Assembly (NCBI RefSeq): GCF_012726205.1
Contig: NZ_JAASAE010000004.1
Coordinates: forward strand, 62,001 to 126,000
From: Rhodococcus sp. HNM0569
GTDB lineage: Bacteria > Actinomycetota > Actinomycetes > Mycobacteriales > Mycobacteriaceae
DNA: 64,000 nucleotides
Reading direction: 5' to 3'
In this document: one piece after another, positions 27,332 through 35,332 of the stretch
How positions within the stretch are numbered: position 1 is the first letter of the stretch
How the letters are laid out: each line of letters begins with the position of its first letter
The notes under the pieces: generated by a model
What the model was told of the DNA's origin: nothing
The model's input: the letters and a program-made list of their open reading frames with translations, nothing else
Databases searched by the model: none
Made by a program: the position numbers and the translations under genes

Positions 27332-28836
27332 GCCGAGTTCCGCTCGCTCGAGGCGACGTCCCGCGTGAACGCGTAGTCGGCGGGATCGAAGCGCCGCATC
27401 ATCGCGCGATAGCTCCATGTGAACTTGGGCCACATCACCGAGTTCCGGCCGGACGCGTCGATGTACCAGCTCGAGCATCCGCCCGAGTTCCACACGCTGC
27501 GTTCGAGTTCGCTGTCCATCTCGGCGCGGTAGCGGTGCTCGGCGAGTTCGGTGACGTCGCACGACGCGATGCCGCGGGTGCGCATGTGATCCAGCATCGA
27601 CGCGAGATAGCGGGCCTGTGCTTCGAGCATCAGCACGATCGAGCTGTGCCCCAGATTCGTGTTGGGGCCGTACATGAGCAGCAGATTCGGGAAACCGTGC
27701 ACCGACACGCCGCGGTACGCGCTGGGCGAATGGTTCCAGTGCTGCGCGAGGGTGCGCCCGTCGCGCCCGACGATGCGGTGTGCGACGGGCGGTTCGGTGG
27801 GTGTGAAGCCCGTGGCGAACACGATGGTGTCGACGGGATGTTCGACGCCGTCCGCGTCGATCGCGCCGCGATCGGTGATCTCGCGGAGGCTGCCGGTGAG
27901 CGTCGTGTTCTCGTGTTGCAGTGCCGGGAACCAGGTGTTGCTCAGGAGAATCCGTTTGCAGCCGATCGAGTAGTCCGGAGTGAGCCGCCTGCGCAGCGCG
28001 GCGTCGCGCACCTGACGGCGCATGTGCCTCTTCGCGACGAAGGTCGCGATCGGCAACAGTGCCGGCTTGCGTGCCATCAGCACGACATAACCCTCGCGGT
28101 ACAGGTAGACGAGTCCGCGGGTGATGCGGTGGGTGAACGGAAGCCTGCGGTAGAGCGCGCGTTCGAGTCGCCCGATCGTGCGGTCGACGCGCGGCACGAC
28201 CCACGCGGGGGTGCGCTGGAAGACCGTGACGTGCTCGACACGGTCGACGATCTCGGGCACGAACTGGATCGCCGACGCTCCGGTGCCGATCGTCGCGACG
28301 CGCTTGCCGGTCAGGTCGTGGTCGTGATTCCAGTGCGCGCTGTGGAACACGGTGCCCGTGAACCGGTCGAGGCCGGGGACGTCGGGCAACTCGGGTGTCG
28401 ACAGCGCTCCGGTCGCGGACACCAGGACCGAGCATTCGACGGTGCCCTGCGTGGTGGTGACCGTCCAGCGTGCGCGTGCGTCGTCCCAGCGCGCGTCGGT
28501 GAGTTCGCAGTCGAACGTGAACGGGGCGTCCGTGGCGGCGGCGACGCCGTCGAGATAGCGCCGTAGCTCGGGCTGACGGCCGTACGAGTGCCGCCAGTCC
28601 GGCTCGTCCGCGGACGACAGCGAGTACAGCGAGGTCGGGACGTCGCACGCGCAGCCCGGGTAGGTGTTGTCGCGCCACACGCCGCCCGCGGACGAGCCGC
28701 GTTCGACGACGTGGACCGAGAGTTCGGGATGCGTGCGCCGCACCTCGTGCGCGGCGGCCAGCCCGCCGAATCCTGCGCCCACGACGAGCACGTCGACGGA
28801 GGAGGGGAGTGGTGTGACACGAGTCGTCGTTGCCAT
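27328..28836 (-). CDS. Baeyer-Villiger-type flavin monooxygenase
   Basis: A 502-residue class B flavoprotein monooxygenase. The first Rossmann loop VGAGFGGLAAA is at residues 19-29, the Baeyer-Villiger fingerprint FxGxxxHxxxW is at residues 159-169 (FTGTVFHSAHW, followed by Asn rather than Pro/Asp), and the NADPH loop IGTGASA is near residue 190. It would convert a ketone to an ester, or act as an N/S-oxidase. It heads the operon with a ChoD-like oxidase, TetR and ADC-like protein, which fits stepwise alcohol to ketone to ester degradation. Start ATG 28836. Confidence 0.9.
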   Translation of the reverse strand: MATTTRVTPLPSSVDVLVVGAGFGGLAAAHEVRRTHPELSVHVVERGSSAGGVWRDNTYPGCACDVPTSLYSLSSADEPDWRHSYGRQPELRRYLDGVAAATDAPFTFDCELTDARWDDARARWTVTTTQGTVECSVLVSATGALSTPELPDVPGLDRFTGTVFHSAHWNHDHDLTGKRVATIGTGASAIQFVPEIVDRVEHVTVFQRTPAWVVPRVDRTIGRLERALYRRLPFTHRITRGLVYLYREGYVVLMARKPALLPIATFVAKRHMRRQVRDAALRRRLTPDYSIGCKRILLSNTWFPALQHENTTLTGSLREITDRGAIDADGVEHPVDTIVFATGFTPTEPPVAHRIVGRDGRTLAQHWNHSPSAYRGVSVHGFPNLLLMYGPNTNLGHSSIVLMLEAQARYLASMLDHMRTRGIASCDVTELAEHRYRAEMDSELERSVWNSGGCSSWYIDASGRNSVMWPKFTWSYRAMMRRFDPADYAFTRDVASSERNSA

Positions 28837-28866
28837 GTGATGTGACGCTAGTCGCATATTTGCAGT

Positions 28867-28878
28867 CAGTCCAGACTG
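28867..28878. promoter_or_regulatory. Operator candidate upstream of the monooxygenase operon
   Basis: CAGTC-CA-GACTG is a perfect palindrome 30 bp upstream of the monooxygenase ATG, inside the divergent promoter region shared with the SDR gene. Probable site for the operon's TetR protein. Confidence 0.45.
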
Positions 28879-28989
28879 TTTTTCGCCCGGTGTTCGACGG
28901 CGCCCGGAAGCTCCCGCGGAGCTGCGAGAACGGCACGTGTCCGGGGTGCGCGGCGATAGCATGGGGACTCTCGTCCGTGGAGGAAACCC

Positions 28990-29880
28990 ATGCGTGTCTT
29001 CGTCACCGGAGCCAGCGGTGCCATCGGCTCCGCCGTCGTTCCCGAGCTCGTCGCCGCAGGTCACGAGGTGGTCGGCTTGGCGCGCTCCGACCGATCCGCC
29101 GAGACAGTCGTCGCGGCCGGTGCCACCCCGCTGCGCGGCGACCTCGCCGACTCGGCCGCGCTGCGCGCGGGCGCGGAACAGGCCGACGGCATCATCCATC
29201 TCGCCTTCGGCAACGACTTCACCGACATCCAGGCGAATGTCGACGAGGAAGCTGCGGCGGTCGATGCTCTCGCGGCGGCCGTCGACGGGAGCGGGAAGGC
29301 GTTCGTGTTCGCGTCGGGCACGCCGGTGACGCCGGGGCGGCCGTCCACCGAGGACGATCCGGCGCAATTCGACGGCCCGCTCGCCGGCCGGGCCCGCAGT
29401 GCACAGACCGTCCTCGACCTGGCGCAACACGGGGTGGGTTCGGCGACGGTGCGCTTGCCGCGGTCGGTGCATTCGGGCGACGGCCGCTACGGGTTCGCGT
29501 CGCTGCTCGTCGAGGCGGCGCAGCGCTCCGGCGTGTCCGGTTACGTCGGCGACGGCAGTCAGCGGTGGCCCGCGGTGCACCGGTTCGACGCCGCGCGGTT
29601 GTTCAGGCTCGTGCTCGAAGGTGCCGAGCCGGGCTCGGTGGCTCACGCCGTCGCTGACGAAGGCGATTCGATGCGCTCGATCTCCGTGGTGGTCGGTGAG
29701 CGACTCGGGTTGCCTGTCGAGGAGGTGCCGGCGGAGGATTTCGGTTTCCTCGGCACGGTGTTCGCGGTCGACCAGCCGTCGTCGAGTAGGCAGACGAGGC
29801 AGCGCTTCGGGTGGGAGCCGACGCATCCGAGCCTGCTCGCCGACCTGGCCACGGGTGTCATTCCGGCTCCGAGGACGTGA
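28990..29880 (+). CDS. NAD(P)-dependent epimerase/SDR-family protein
   Basis: A 296-residue extended SDR. The dinucleotide loop VTGASGAIGSAVVPEL is at residues 5-20, and IIHLAFGND and a VRLPRSVHSG segment follow. The classical YxxxK is not obvious. Divergent from the monooxygenase operon; may serve the same pathway but this is only inferred from proximity. Confidence 0.87.
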   Translation: MRVFVTGASGAIGSAVVPELVAAGHEVVGLARSDRSAETVVAAGATPLRGDLADSAALRAGAEQADGIIHLAFGNDFTDIQANVDEEAAAVDALAAAVDGSGKAFVFASGTPVTPGRPSTEDDPAQFDGPLAGRARSAQTVLDLAQHGVGSATVRLPRSVHSGDGRYGFASLLVEAAQRSGVSGYVGDGSQRWPAVHRFDAARLFRLVLEGAEPGSVAHAVADEGDSMRSISVVVGERLGLPVEEVPAEDFGFLGTVFAVDQPSSSRQTRQRFGWEPTHPSLLADLATGVIPAPRT

Positions 29881-29906
29881 GCGCCGCCTAGTCCACCGGG
29901 TTCGGG

Positions 29907-30479
29907 CTATGCCGTCGTATCGGGTGCGAAGCGCACAGCGAGTGCTGCGACCCGGCTGTCGCGGTTCTCGGGCCGTATCCGGCCCGCCCGCTCGAGCAGG
30001 CTGAGGCCGTGCAGGGCGCCCCAGAACACTTCGGTGGCGGTACCGTCGCCGTCGTCGCCGATGGTCTCGGACAGGGCGGCGAATCCGGCCCGGAGGTCGG
30101 GGTCGGTGTCCTCGGCGCCGAATCGGGTGTCGATCGGCTGCTGGAACATCGCCTCGTAGACGGCGGGGTGCGCGGCGCCGAACTCCAGGTACGCATCGGC
30201 GACGGCTTCGATTGCGATCCTGCCGCGCTTGCGGCCGAGAGCCGTGCGGCACAGGCGCGCCATGTCGGCGAACCCTTCGAGGGCGACCGCGAGCATGATC
30301 TCCGCCTTGCCGCCGGGGAAGTGGCCGTAGAGCACGGGTTGGGAGTAGCCGATCGCGTCGGCGAGGTGGCGGGTCGTGACGGCGGCCCACCCGTCCGTGT
30401 CGGCGCGCAGGCGCGCGGCGTCGAGGATTCGGCGGCGCCGTTCGTCGTTGCGCTGTTCGCGTTCCGTTCGGTGTGCCAT
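29907..30479 (-). CDS. TetR-family regulator with WHG-type C-terminal domain
   Basis: A 190-residue regulator. HTH at about residues 32-60 (TTRHLADAIGYSQPVLYGHF), C-terminal segment EVFWGALHGLSLLE typical of the WHG class. Divergent from a DUF1772 membrane-protein gene with two perfect tandem palindromes between them, so almost certainly its repressor. Confidence 0.9.
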   Translation of the reverse strand: MAHRTEREQRNDERRRRILDAARLRADTDGWAAVTTRHLADAIGYSQPVLYGHFPGGKAEIMLAVALEGFADMARLCRTALGRKRGRIAIEAVADAYLEFGAAHPAVYEAMFQQPIDTRFGAEDTDPDLRAGFAALSETIGDDGDGTATEVFWGALHGLSLLERAGRIRPENRDSRVAALAVRFAPDTTA

Positions 30480-30517
30480 CGGGTCTCCTCTTGCGGTGCA
30501 TGTCGTGATCGTTCTAA

Positions 30518-30550
30518 TCTAGCACTGCTAGAAAATCTAGCAGTGCTAGA
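30518..30550. promoter_or_regulatory. Two tandem perfect operators for the divergent TetR gene
   Basis: TCTAGCACTGCTAGA (30518-30532) and TCTAGCAGTGCTAGA (30536-30550): identical 7-bp arms around one central base, centres 18 bp apart. They lie 39 bp before the TetR start and 66 bp before the DUF1772 start. Confidence 0.75.
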
Positions 30551-30615
30551 AATCCTGACGGGGCTGGGAAGTGCGCAACCCGCGTGACCGCCCGTCCCGC
30601 ACGAGAGGAAATGCC

Positions 30616-31068
30616 ATGACATTCGTTCTCGCAGTGCTCGCGGTGAGCGTCCTCGGCTTGATGGTCGGAGTCGAGTTCGCGGTCGCCTTCGTCGTCAATC
30701 CGATCGTGTTGCGCCTTCCGTTCGCTGCCGCCATGGCTGCCCGGGCCGACGGCGCGCGCATGTTGGGCCGCGTGATGCCGTTCTGGTATTTCGGTTCGCT
30801 CGCCCTCTCGGTCGCGCTCGCCGCCGTCGCATGGGGGACGGGCAGCGGCGTCGCCGCGCTGGTCGCCGCGGTCCTGCTGGCCGCGAGCGTCGCCCTGTCG
30901 ATCGGCTTCCTGGTGCCGATCAACAACCGGCAGGCCACGTGGACGGCGGACGAGCATCCCGACGACTGGCGCGAGCAGTACCAGCGCTGGGATCGCCTGC
31001 ACTACCTGCGGCTCGCGATCATCCTGAGCGCATTCGTCCTCGTCGCGGTCGCGGCCACTGCGCTCTGA
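30616..31068 (+). CDS. DUF1772-type small membrane protein
   Basis: A 150-residue protein with four membrane spans (about residues 3-28, 53-75, 77-100 and 128-148). The PINNRQATW and WREQYQRWDRLHYLR segments before the last span are typical of DUF1772/anthrone-oxygenase-like membrane proteins. GAGAGGAA precedes ATG 30616. Expected to be induced when the divergent TetR protein binds its ligand. Function unknown. Confidence 0.82.
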   Translation: MTFVLAVLAVSVLGLMVGVEFAVAFVVNPIVLRLPFAAAMAARADGARMLGRVMPFWYFGSLALSVALAAVAWGTGSGVAALVAAVLLAASVALSIGFLVPINNRQATWTADEHPDDWREQYQRWDRLHYLRLAIILSAFVLVAVAATAL

Positions 31069-31102
31069 CGCCGATGTCGGCGACCGAGGGCCGGAAGGCT
31101 GT

Positions 31103-31120
31103 TGACAACGCGCGTTGTCA
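31103..31120. promoter_or_regulatory. Perfect 18-bp palindrome in front of the Lcp-like gene
   Basis: TGACAACGCGCGTTGTCA, 16 bp before GTG 31137. It overlaps a possible -35 (TTGACA, 31102-31107). TetR-type operator in appearance; no dedicated regulator gene is adjacent. Confidence 0.5.
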
Positions 31121-31136
31121 GCTGCAGTCTGAGGGT

Positions 31137-32336
31137 GTGACCACGCTCACCGAACGTCCCACCCGGTTCCTGCGCGACCCAGCCCGCTCCGGCAGGGTGG
31201 CCGCGCCGTTGCGCTTGTTCGCGGGCAGACATCCGGACCCGACACCTGCCGAGGCCGATCGCCTCGCGCGCGCCCTGCTCGAACGCGACGAGCCGAGCGA
31301 TCGACTGGTCCGCGCGATCCGCGAGGACGGAACCGTCACGCTTGCCCAGTTCCGTCATGTGCTCGAGCACGGCGTCGACGACGACACCCCCGCACCGCTG
31401 CGCGAGTACTTCGCGCTGCTCGAAGACACGCCCACGTGGGTCGACCGCGACGCGATCGCGCTCGGCGCCCGCACGCTGCGTCGGGTCGGCCGAGACGTCG
31501 GCGACGTCCTCGCGTACGGCTCGCTGCTGGGCGGCTACAACAACTCCGGTCCGCTCCCCGTCCTCGTGTCGTCGGGCAAGCTCACCGGCGACCGCACGCT
31601 GCGGCGCATCACCGAGACGGGCGTGTGGTGGCAGGGCTGCGTGGCCGACGGCGGGCTCGACCGCTTCGGCGCCGGCTTCACCCTCACGGTGCACGTGCGG
31701 CTCATGCACGCGCTCATCGCATACCACCACGAGCGGAACGGCTGGGACACCACGGCCCGCGGGCTGCCGGTCAACCAGTTCGATCAGGCAGGCACGCTCG
31801 GCCTGTTCTCCACCAGCTTCCTGCTGCACACGCGCGTCCTCGGAGTCCGCTACACCGCGCGCGAAGCCGACGCCGTCATGCACCTGTGGCGCTACGTCGG
31901 CTGGCTCATGGGCGTCGACGACCAGTGGCTCGTCACCGACGAGCGTGCCGGGCGCCGCCTGCTCTACCAGATCGGTCTCGCGTCACCGCCCGCCGACGAC
32001 GACAGCTACGCGCTCGCGAAGTCCCTCGTCGACGTCCCCTTGCGCGCCCAGTACCCGCGGTTCGCGGCGCTGCGCCGCCGGTACGAATACGAGCGCGGCC
32101 TGTCCCTCGCCACCACGCTGCTCGGGCCCGCGGGGGTGCGCGCACTGCGTGTGCCGGTGCGCCCGCCGTGGTATCCGGTGTTGCGTACCGCGGTCAACGT
32201 CGCGAAGCACCATGTCGTCGGCCGAGTACCCGCGGGCAGGCGTGCGCTGCAGCGGCTCGGCGAGCACCAGATCGCCACCAGCCACGAGCGGCTGATCGGC
32301 CACGAAAAGCCGTCGATCGCGTCGATGCCCGCCTGA
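31137..32336 (+). CDS. DUF2236 oxygenase, latex-clearing-protein/MpaB-like
   Basis: A 399-residue haem-oxygenase-family protein starting at GTG. Residues Arg157, Thr161 and His191 have exactly the spacing of the essential Arg164, Thr168 and His198 of the Streptomyces K30 rubber oxygenase Lcp; the His lies in TVHVRLMHALI. The histidine would be the haem ligand. Unlike secreted Lcp enzymes there is no Tat or Sec signal, so the substrate is likely intracellular. Related MpaB-type proteins are oxygenases in secondary metabolism. A perfect palindrome precedes the gene. Confidence 0.82.
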   Translation: MTTLTERPTRFLRDPARSGRVAAPLRLFAGRHPDPTPAEADRLARALLERDEPSDRLVRAIREDGTVTLAQFRHVLEHGVDDDTPAPLREYFALLEDTPTWVDRDAIALGARTLRRVGRDVGDVLAYGSLLGGYNNSGPLPVLVSSGKLTGDRTLRRITETGVWWQGCVADGGLDRFGAGFTLTVHVRLMHALIAYHHERNGWDTTARGLPVNQFDQAGTLGLFSTSFLLHTRVLGVRYTAREADAVMHLWRYVGWLMGVDDQWLVTDERAGRRLLYQIGLASPPADDDSYALAKSLVDVPLRAQYPRFAALRRRYEYERGLSLATTLLGPAGVRALRVPVRPPWYPVLRTAVNVAKHHVVGRVPAGRRALQRLGEHQIATSHERLIGHEKPSIASMPA

Positions 32337-32366
32337 CGTGGCGGCCGCCGGTGACATGCTGACCGG

Positions 32367-32975
32367 GTGCTGCTGAGAATCCTCGAACTCGTGGGTATCG
32401 CGACGTTCGCGGCGTCGGGTGCACTCGTCGGCGTCACCAAACGTCTCGACGTGTTCGGTGTGTGCGTGATGGGCGTGTTCACCGCGCTCGGCGGTGGCAT
32501 CGTGCGCGACGTCCTGATCGGCGTGCACCCGCCGACCTCCCTCGTGAGCCCCGCGAACCTGGGCACCGCATTCGGCGTGTCCTTCGTCGTGATGTTCCTG
32601 CACTCGGTCGTCACCAAGATGCGCCGCCAGATCCTCGTGCTCGACGCGCTCGGAATGGGCCTGTTCGCGAGCACCGGCGCCGTCGTCGCCCTCGACCACG
32701 GCGCAGGCGCGCTCGCGGCGTCGCTCGTCGGCGCCACCACGGCGATCGGTGGCGGCGTGCTGCGCGACATCCTCGTCAACGAGGTGCCGCTGCTGCTGCA
32801 GCGCGAGTTCTACGCCGTGCCCGCGCTGATCGCGGCGGCGCTCGTCGGCGTCGTGGTCGATCTGGGCCTGCCCACCGACATCGGACTCGTCGTGGGCACG
32901 GCGTTCGCATTCGTGCTGCGCGTCGTGTCGCTCTGGCGCGGGTGGGGCCTGCCGACGGCCCGGGTCCACGAGTGA
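32367..32975 (+). CDS. TRIC-family (UPF0126) cation channel
   Basis: A 202-residue membrane protein with two repeated three-helix units plus one helix. Each unit carries the glycine-rich marker: [13 protein letters not shown] near residue 37 and [13 protein letters not shown] near residue 123. Bacterial TRIC homologues are trimeric monovalent cation channels. GTG start. Located just upstream of mprA, with a 62-bp gap containing the MprA-type direct repeat. Confidence 0.9.
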   Translation: MLLRILELVGIATFAASGALVGVTKRLDVFGVCVMGVFTALGGGIVRDVLIGVHPPTSLVSPANLGTAFGVSFVVMFLHSVVTKMRRQILVLDALGMGLFASTGAVVALDHGAGALAASLVGATTAIGGGVLRDILVNEVPLLLQREFYAVPALIAAALVGVVVDLGLPTDIGLVVGTAFAFVLRVVSLWRGWGLPTARVHE

Positions 32976-32998
32976 CCTCCGGCGGGCGCAGGCCCCCT

Positions 32999-33015
32999 TC
33001 TCAGCGGCGTCTCAG
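32999..33015 (+). promoter_or_regulatory. MprA-type direct repeat upstream of mprA
   Basis: TCTCAG at 32999-33004 and again at 33010-33015, an 11-bp period. The same pair with the same period occurs before pepD (35251-35267). MprA of M. tuberculosis binds loosely conserved direct repeats and regulates its own operon and pepD. Confidence 0.65.
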
Positions 33016-33037
33016 TCGTTCGGGCCAGACTGTCGGT

Positions 33038-33721
33038 ATGCGCATACTGGTGGTCGACGACGATCGCGCCGTGCGGGAATCGCTTCGGCGCTCGCTCAGC
33101 TTCAACGGCTACACCGTCGAACTCGCGGTCGACGGTGTCGACGCGCTCGAGAAGATCGCGGCCGACCGTCCCGATGCCGTCGTGCTCGACGTGATGATGC
33201 CGCGCATGGACGGCCTCGAGGTGTGCAGGCGGTTGCGCAGCACGGGTGACGACCTGCCGATCCTGGTGCTCACCGCGCGCGACTCGGTGTCCGAACGCGT
33301 CGCGGGCCTCGACGCGGGCGCGGACGACTACCTGCCGAAGCCGTTCGCACTCGAAGAACTCCTCGCCCGACTTCGTGCGCTGCTGCGGCGTGCGGCGCCC
33401 GACCCGGACGAGTCCGAAAAGCTCGTGTTCGAGGACCTGAGCCTCGATCCCGTCACGCGTGAGGTCACGCGCGGCGAGCGCCAGATCAGCCTCACCCGCA
33501 CCGAGTTCTCGCTGCTCGAGATGCTGATGGCCAACCCGCGCCGCGTGCTCACGCGCGGCCGCATCCTCGAAGAGGTGTGGGGATACGACTTCCCGACATC
33601 GGGCAATGCGCTCGAGGTCTACGTGGGTTACCTGCGCCGGAAGACCGAAGCCGACGGTGAACCGCGTCTGCTGCACACCGTGCGCGGCGTCGGCTACGTC
33701 CTGCGGGAGACGCCTCCGTGA
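33038..33721 (+). CDS. mprA: Two-component response regulator MprA
   Basis: A 227-residue OmpR/PhoB-type regulator for envelope stress. Receiver domain with phosphoacceptor Asp51 in [12 protein letters not shown], the conserved Thr in LVLTARD and Lys in YLPKPF. The C-terminal winged helix has [11 protein letters not shown] and [13 protein letters not shown]. Gene order mprA-mprB-pepD-moaB2 is that of Rv0981-Rv0984. Overlaps mprB by a GTGA. Confidence 0.95.
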   Translation: MRILVVDDDRAVRESLRRSLSFNGYTVELAVDGVDALEKIAADRPDAVVLDVMMPRMDGLEVCRRLRSTGDDLPILVLTARDSVSERVAGLDAGADDYLPKPFALEELLARLRALLRRAAPDPDESEKLVFEDLSLDPVTREVTRGERQISLTRTEFSLLEMLMANPRRVLTRGRILEEVWGYDFPTSGNALEVYVGYLRRKTEADGEPRLLHTVRGVGYVLRETPP

Positions 33722-35163
33722 CGTCCGGCGACGACCGGACGGGCCCGCAGCCCCTCGTCGCGCGGCGACCGGTGCCGCGCGACCTGCGCCCGCCGATGCC
33801 GCTCACGCGCTCGGTGTCGCTGCGCTGGCGCGTCACACTGCTCGCCGCGACGGTCGTCGCGATCGCGGTCGCCGTCATGGCGATCGCGGCGTACGCCGTC
33901 GTGTCGCGCGCGCTGTACGCGGACGTCGACAACCAGTTGCGCAGTCGCGCCTCGGCACTCATCGACAGCAACCTCGTGACCTTCGACCCGCGCTACATCG
34001 CGGGCGCGACGCTCTACACGACGGACGTGAGCGTCGCGTTGGTGTTCGCGAACCTCGACACGTACACGCCGCCCGGCTCGCACGTGCCGATCGGCGACCC
34101 CGAGATCGCGGTCGCGCGCGCCGAAACGGACAGCTCGCTGCGCACCGTCGACAACACCCGGGTGCTCGCACAGCGCACCGCCGACGGCAGCACCATCGTG
34201 ATCGCGCAACGGCTCGCCCCCACCGGCCGCGTGCTCGACCGGCTCGCGTGGGTGCTGCTCGTGGTCGGCGGGTTCGGCGTCGTCATCGCAGGCGTCGCGG
34301 GCACCGCCGTCGGGCGAACGGGGCTACGGCCCATCGCGAGGCTCACCGCCGCGACGGAACGCGTCGCGCGCACCGACGATCTGACGCCGATCCCGGTCAC
34401 CGGCAACGACGAACTCGCGCGGCTCACCGAGAGCTTCAACACGATGCTGCGCGCACTCGCCGAATCACGCGAGCGGCAGAGCCGGCTCGTCGCGGACGCG
34501 GGCCACGAACTGCGCACGCCGCTCACGTCGCTGCGCACCAACATGGAACTGCTCATCGCCGCCAGCAGGCCCGGCGCACCCGCGGTGCCCGAGGAGGACA
34601 TGGCGGAACTGCGCGCCGACGTCATCGCGCAGATCGAGGAACTGTCGACGCTCGTCGGCGATCTGGTCGATCTGGCGCGCGAGGACGCACCAGAAACCGT
34701 GTACGAGCTGGTCGATCTCGCGGACGTCGTCGACCGCTCGCTCGAGCGCGCACGCCGGCGCCGCAACGAGGTGGACTTCGCCGTCACCACCGCGCCGTGG
34801 TACGTGTACGGCGATCAGGCGGGACTCGCGCGGGCAGTGCTCAACATCCTCGACAACGCCGCGAAGTGGAGCCCGCCCGGCGAACAGGTGCGTGTCGCGA
34901 TGCGGCCGCTGGGCAACGGGCTGCTCGAACTCACCGTCGACGACGCCGGTCCCGGCATCCCCCAGGACGAACGCACACTCGTCTTCGACCGCTTCTATCG
35001 CTCGACGGCCTCGCGGTCGATGCCCGGCTCGGGCCTGGGTTTGGCGATCGTGCGGCAGGTGGTAGTCAAGCACGGAGGCACGATCGCGGTGGAGGAGTCC
35101 GATCGTGGTGGCGCGTTGTTCCGGGTGGTCCTGCCCGGCGAATCGACCCCACGACCCGCCTGA
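33718..35163 (+). CDS. mprB: Sensor histidine kinase MprB
   Basis: A 481-residue membrane kinase. Two spans (about residues 36-60 and 175-198) enclose an extracytoplasmic sensor domain, followed by HAMP. H-box [14 protein letters not shown] has His263; the N-box [10 protein letters not shown]1 DAGPGIP and G2 GSGLGLAIV complete the ATPase domain. GTG start overlaps the mprA stop. Signals to MprA during cell-envelope and misfolding stress, with pepD as a target. Confidence 0.95.
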   Translation: MTSGDDRTGPQPLVARRPVPRDLRPPMPLTRSVSLRWRVTLLAATVVAIAVAVMAIAAYAVVSRALYADVDNQLRSRASALIDSNLVTFDPRYIAGATLYTTDVSVALVFANLDTYTPPGSHVPIGDPEIAVARAETDSSLRTVDNTRVLAQRTADGSTIVIAQRLAPTGRVLDRLAWVLLVVGGFGVVIAGVAGTAVGRTGLRPIARLTAATERVARTDDLTPIPVTGNDELARLTESFNTMLRALAESRERQSRLVADAGHELRTPLTSLRTNMELLIAASRPGAPAVPEEDMAELRADVIAQIEELSTLVGDLVDLAREDAPETVYELVDLADVVDRSLERARRRRNEVDFAVTTAPWYVYGDQAGLARAVLNILDNAAKWSPPGEQVRVAMRPLGNGLLELTVDDAGPGIPQDERTLVFDRFYRSTASRSMPGSGLGLAIVRQVVVKHGGTIAVEESDRGGALFRVVLPGESTPRPA

Positions 35164-35250
35164 GGCGGGGGACACTTCGGAAGTCTCGGCGACTCGGTCG
35201 GGCGTCTCGGGCGGGAGCGTCGCGAGGGTCTCGGCAAACACGCAGGAGTG

Positions 35251-35267
35251 TCTCAGCGCGTTCTCAG
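35251..35267 (+). promoter_or_regulatory. MprA-type direct repeat upstream of pepD
   Basis: TCTCAG at 35251-35256 and 35262-35267, the same 11-bp period as the copy upstream of mprA. It lies 66 bp before the pepD start. Confidence 0.65.
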
Positions 35268-35332
35268 CCCGACGCGGCAGAGTCGATTGCCAGATGGTGC
35301 GGCCCGTGGGTCGCGGAGTGGAAAGTGGTGCG

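Noticed and set aside
27328-30501. 1057-residue minus-strand frame as a giant fusion protein
   Set aside because: Only the part from 28836 down encodes the monooxygenase; the rest is antisense to the SDR gene and lacks coding features.
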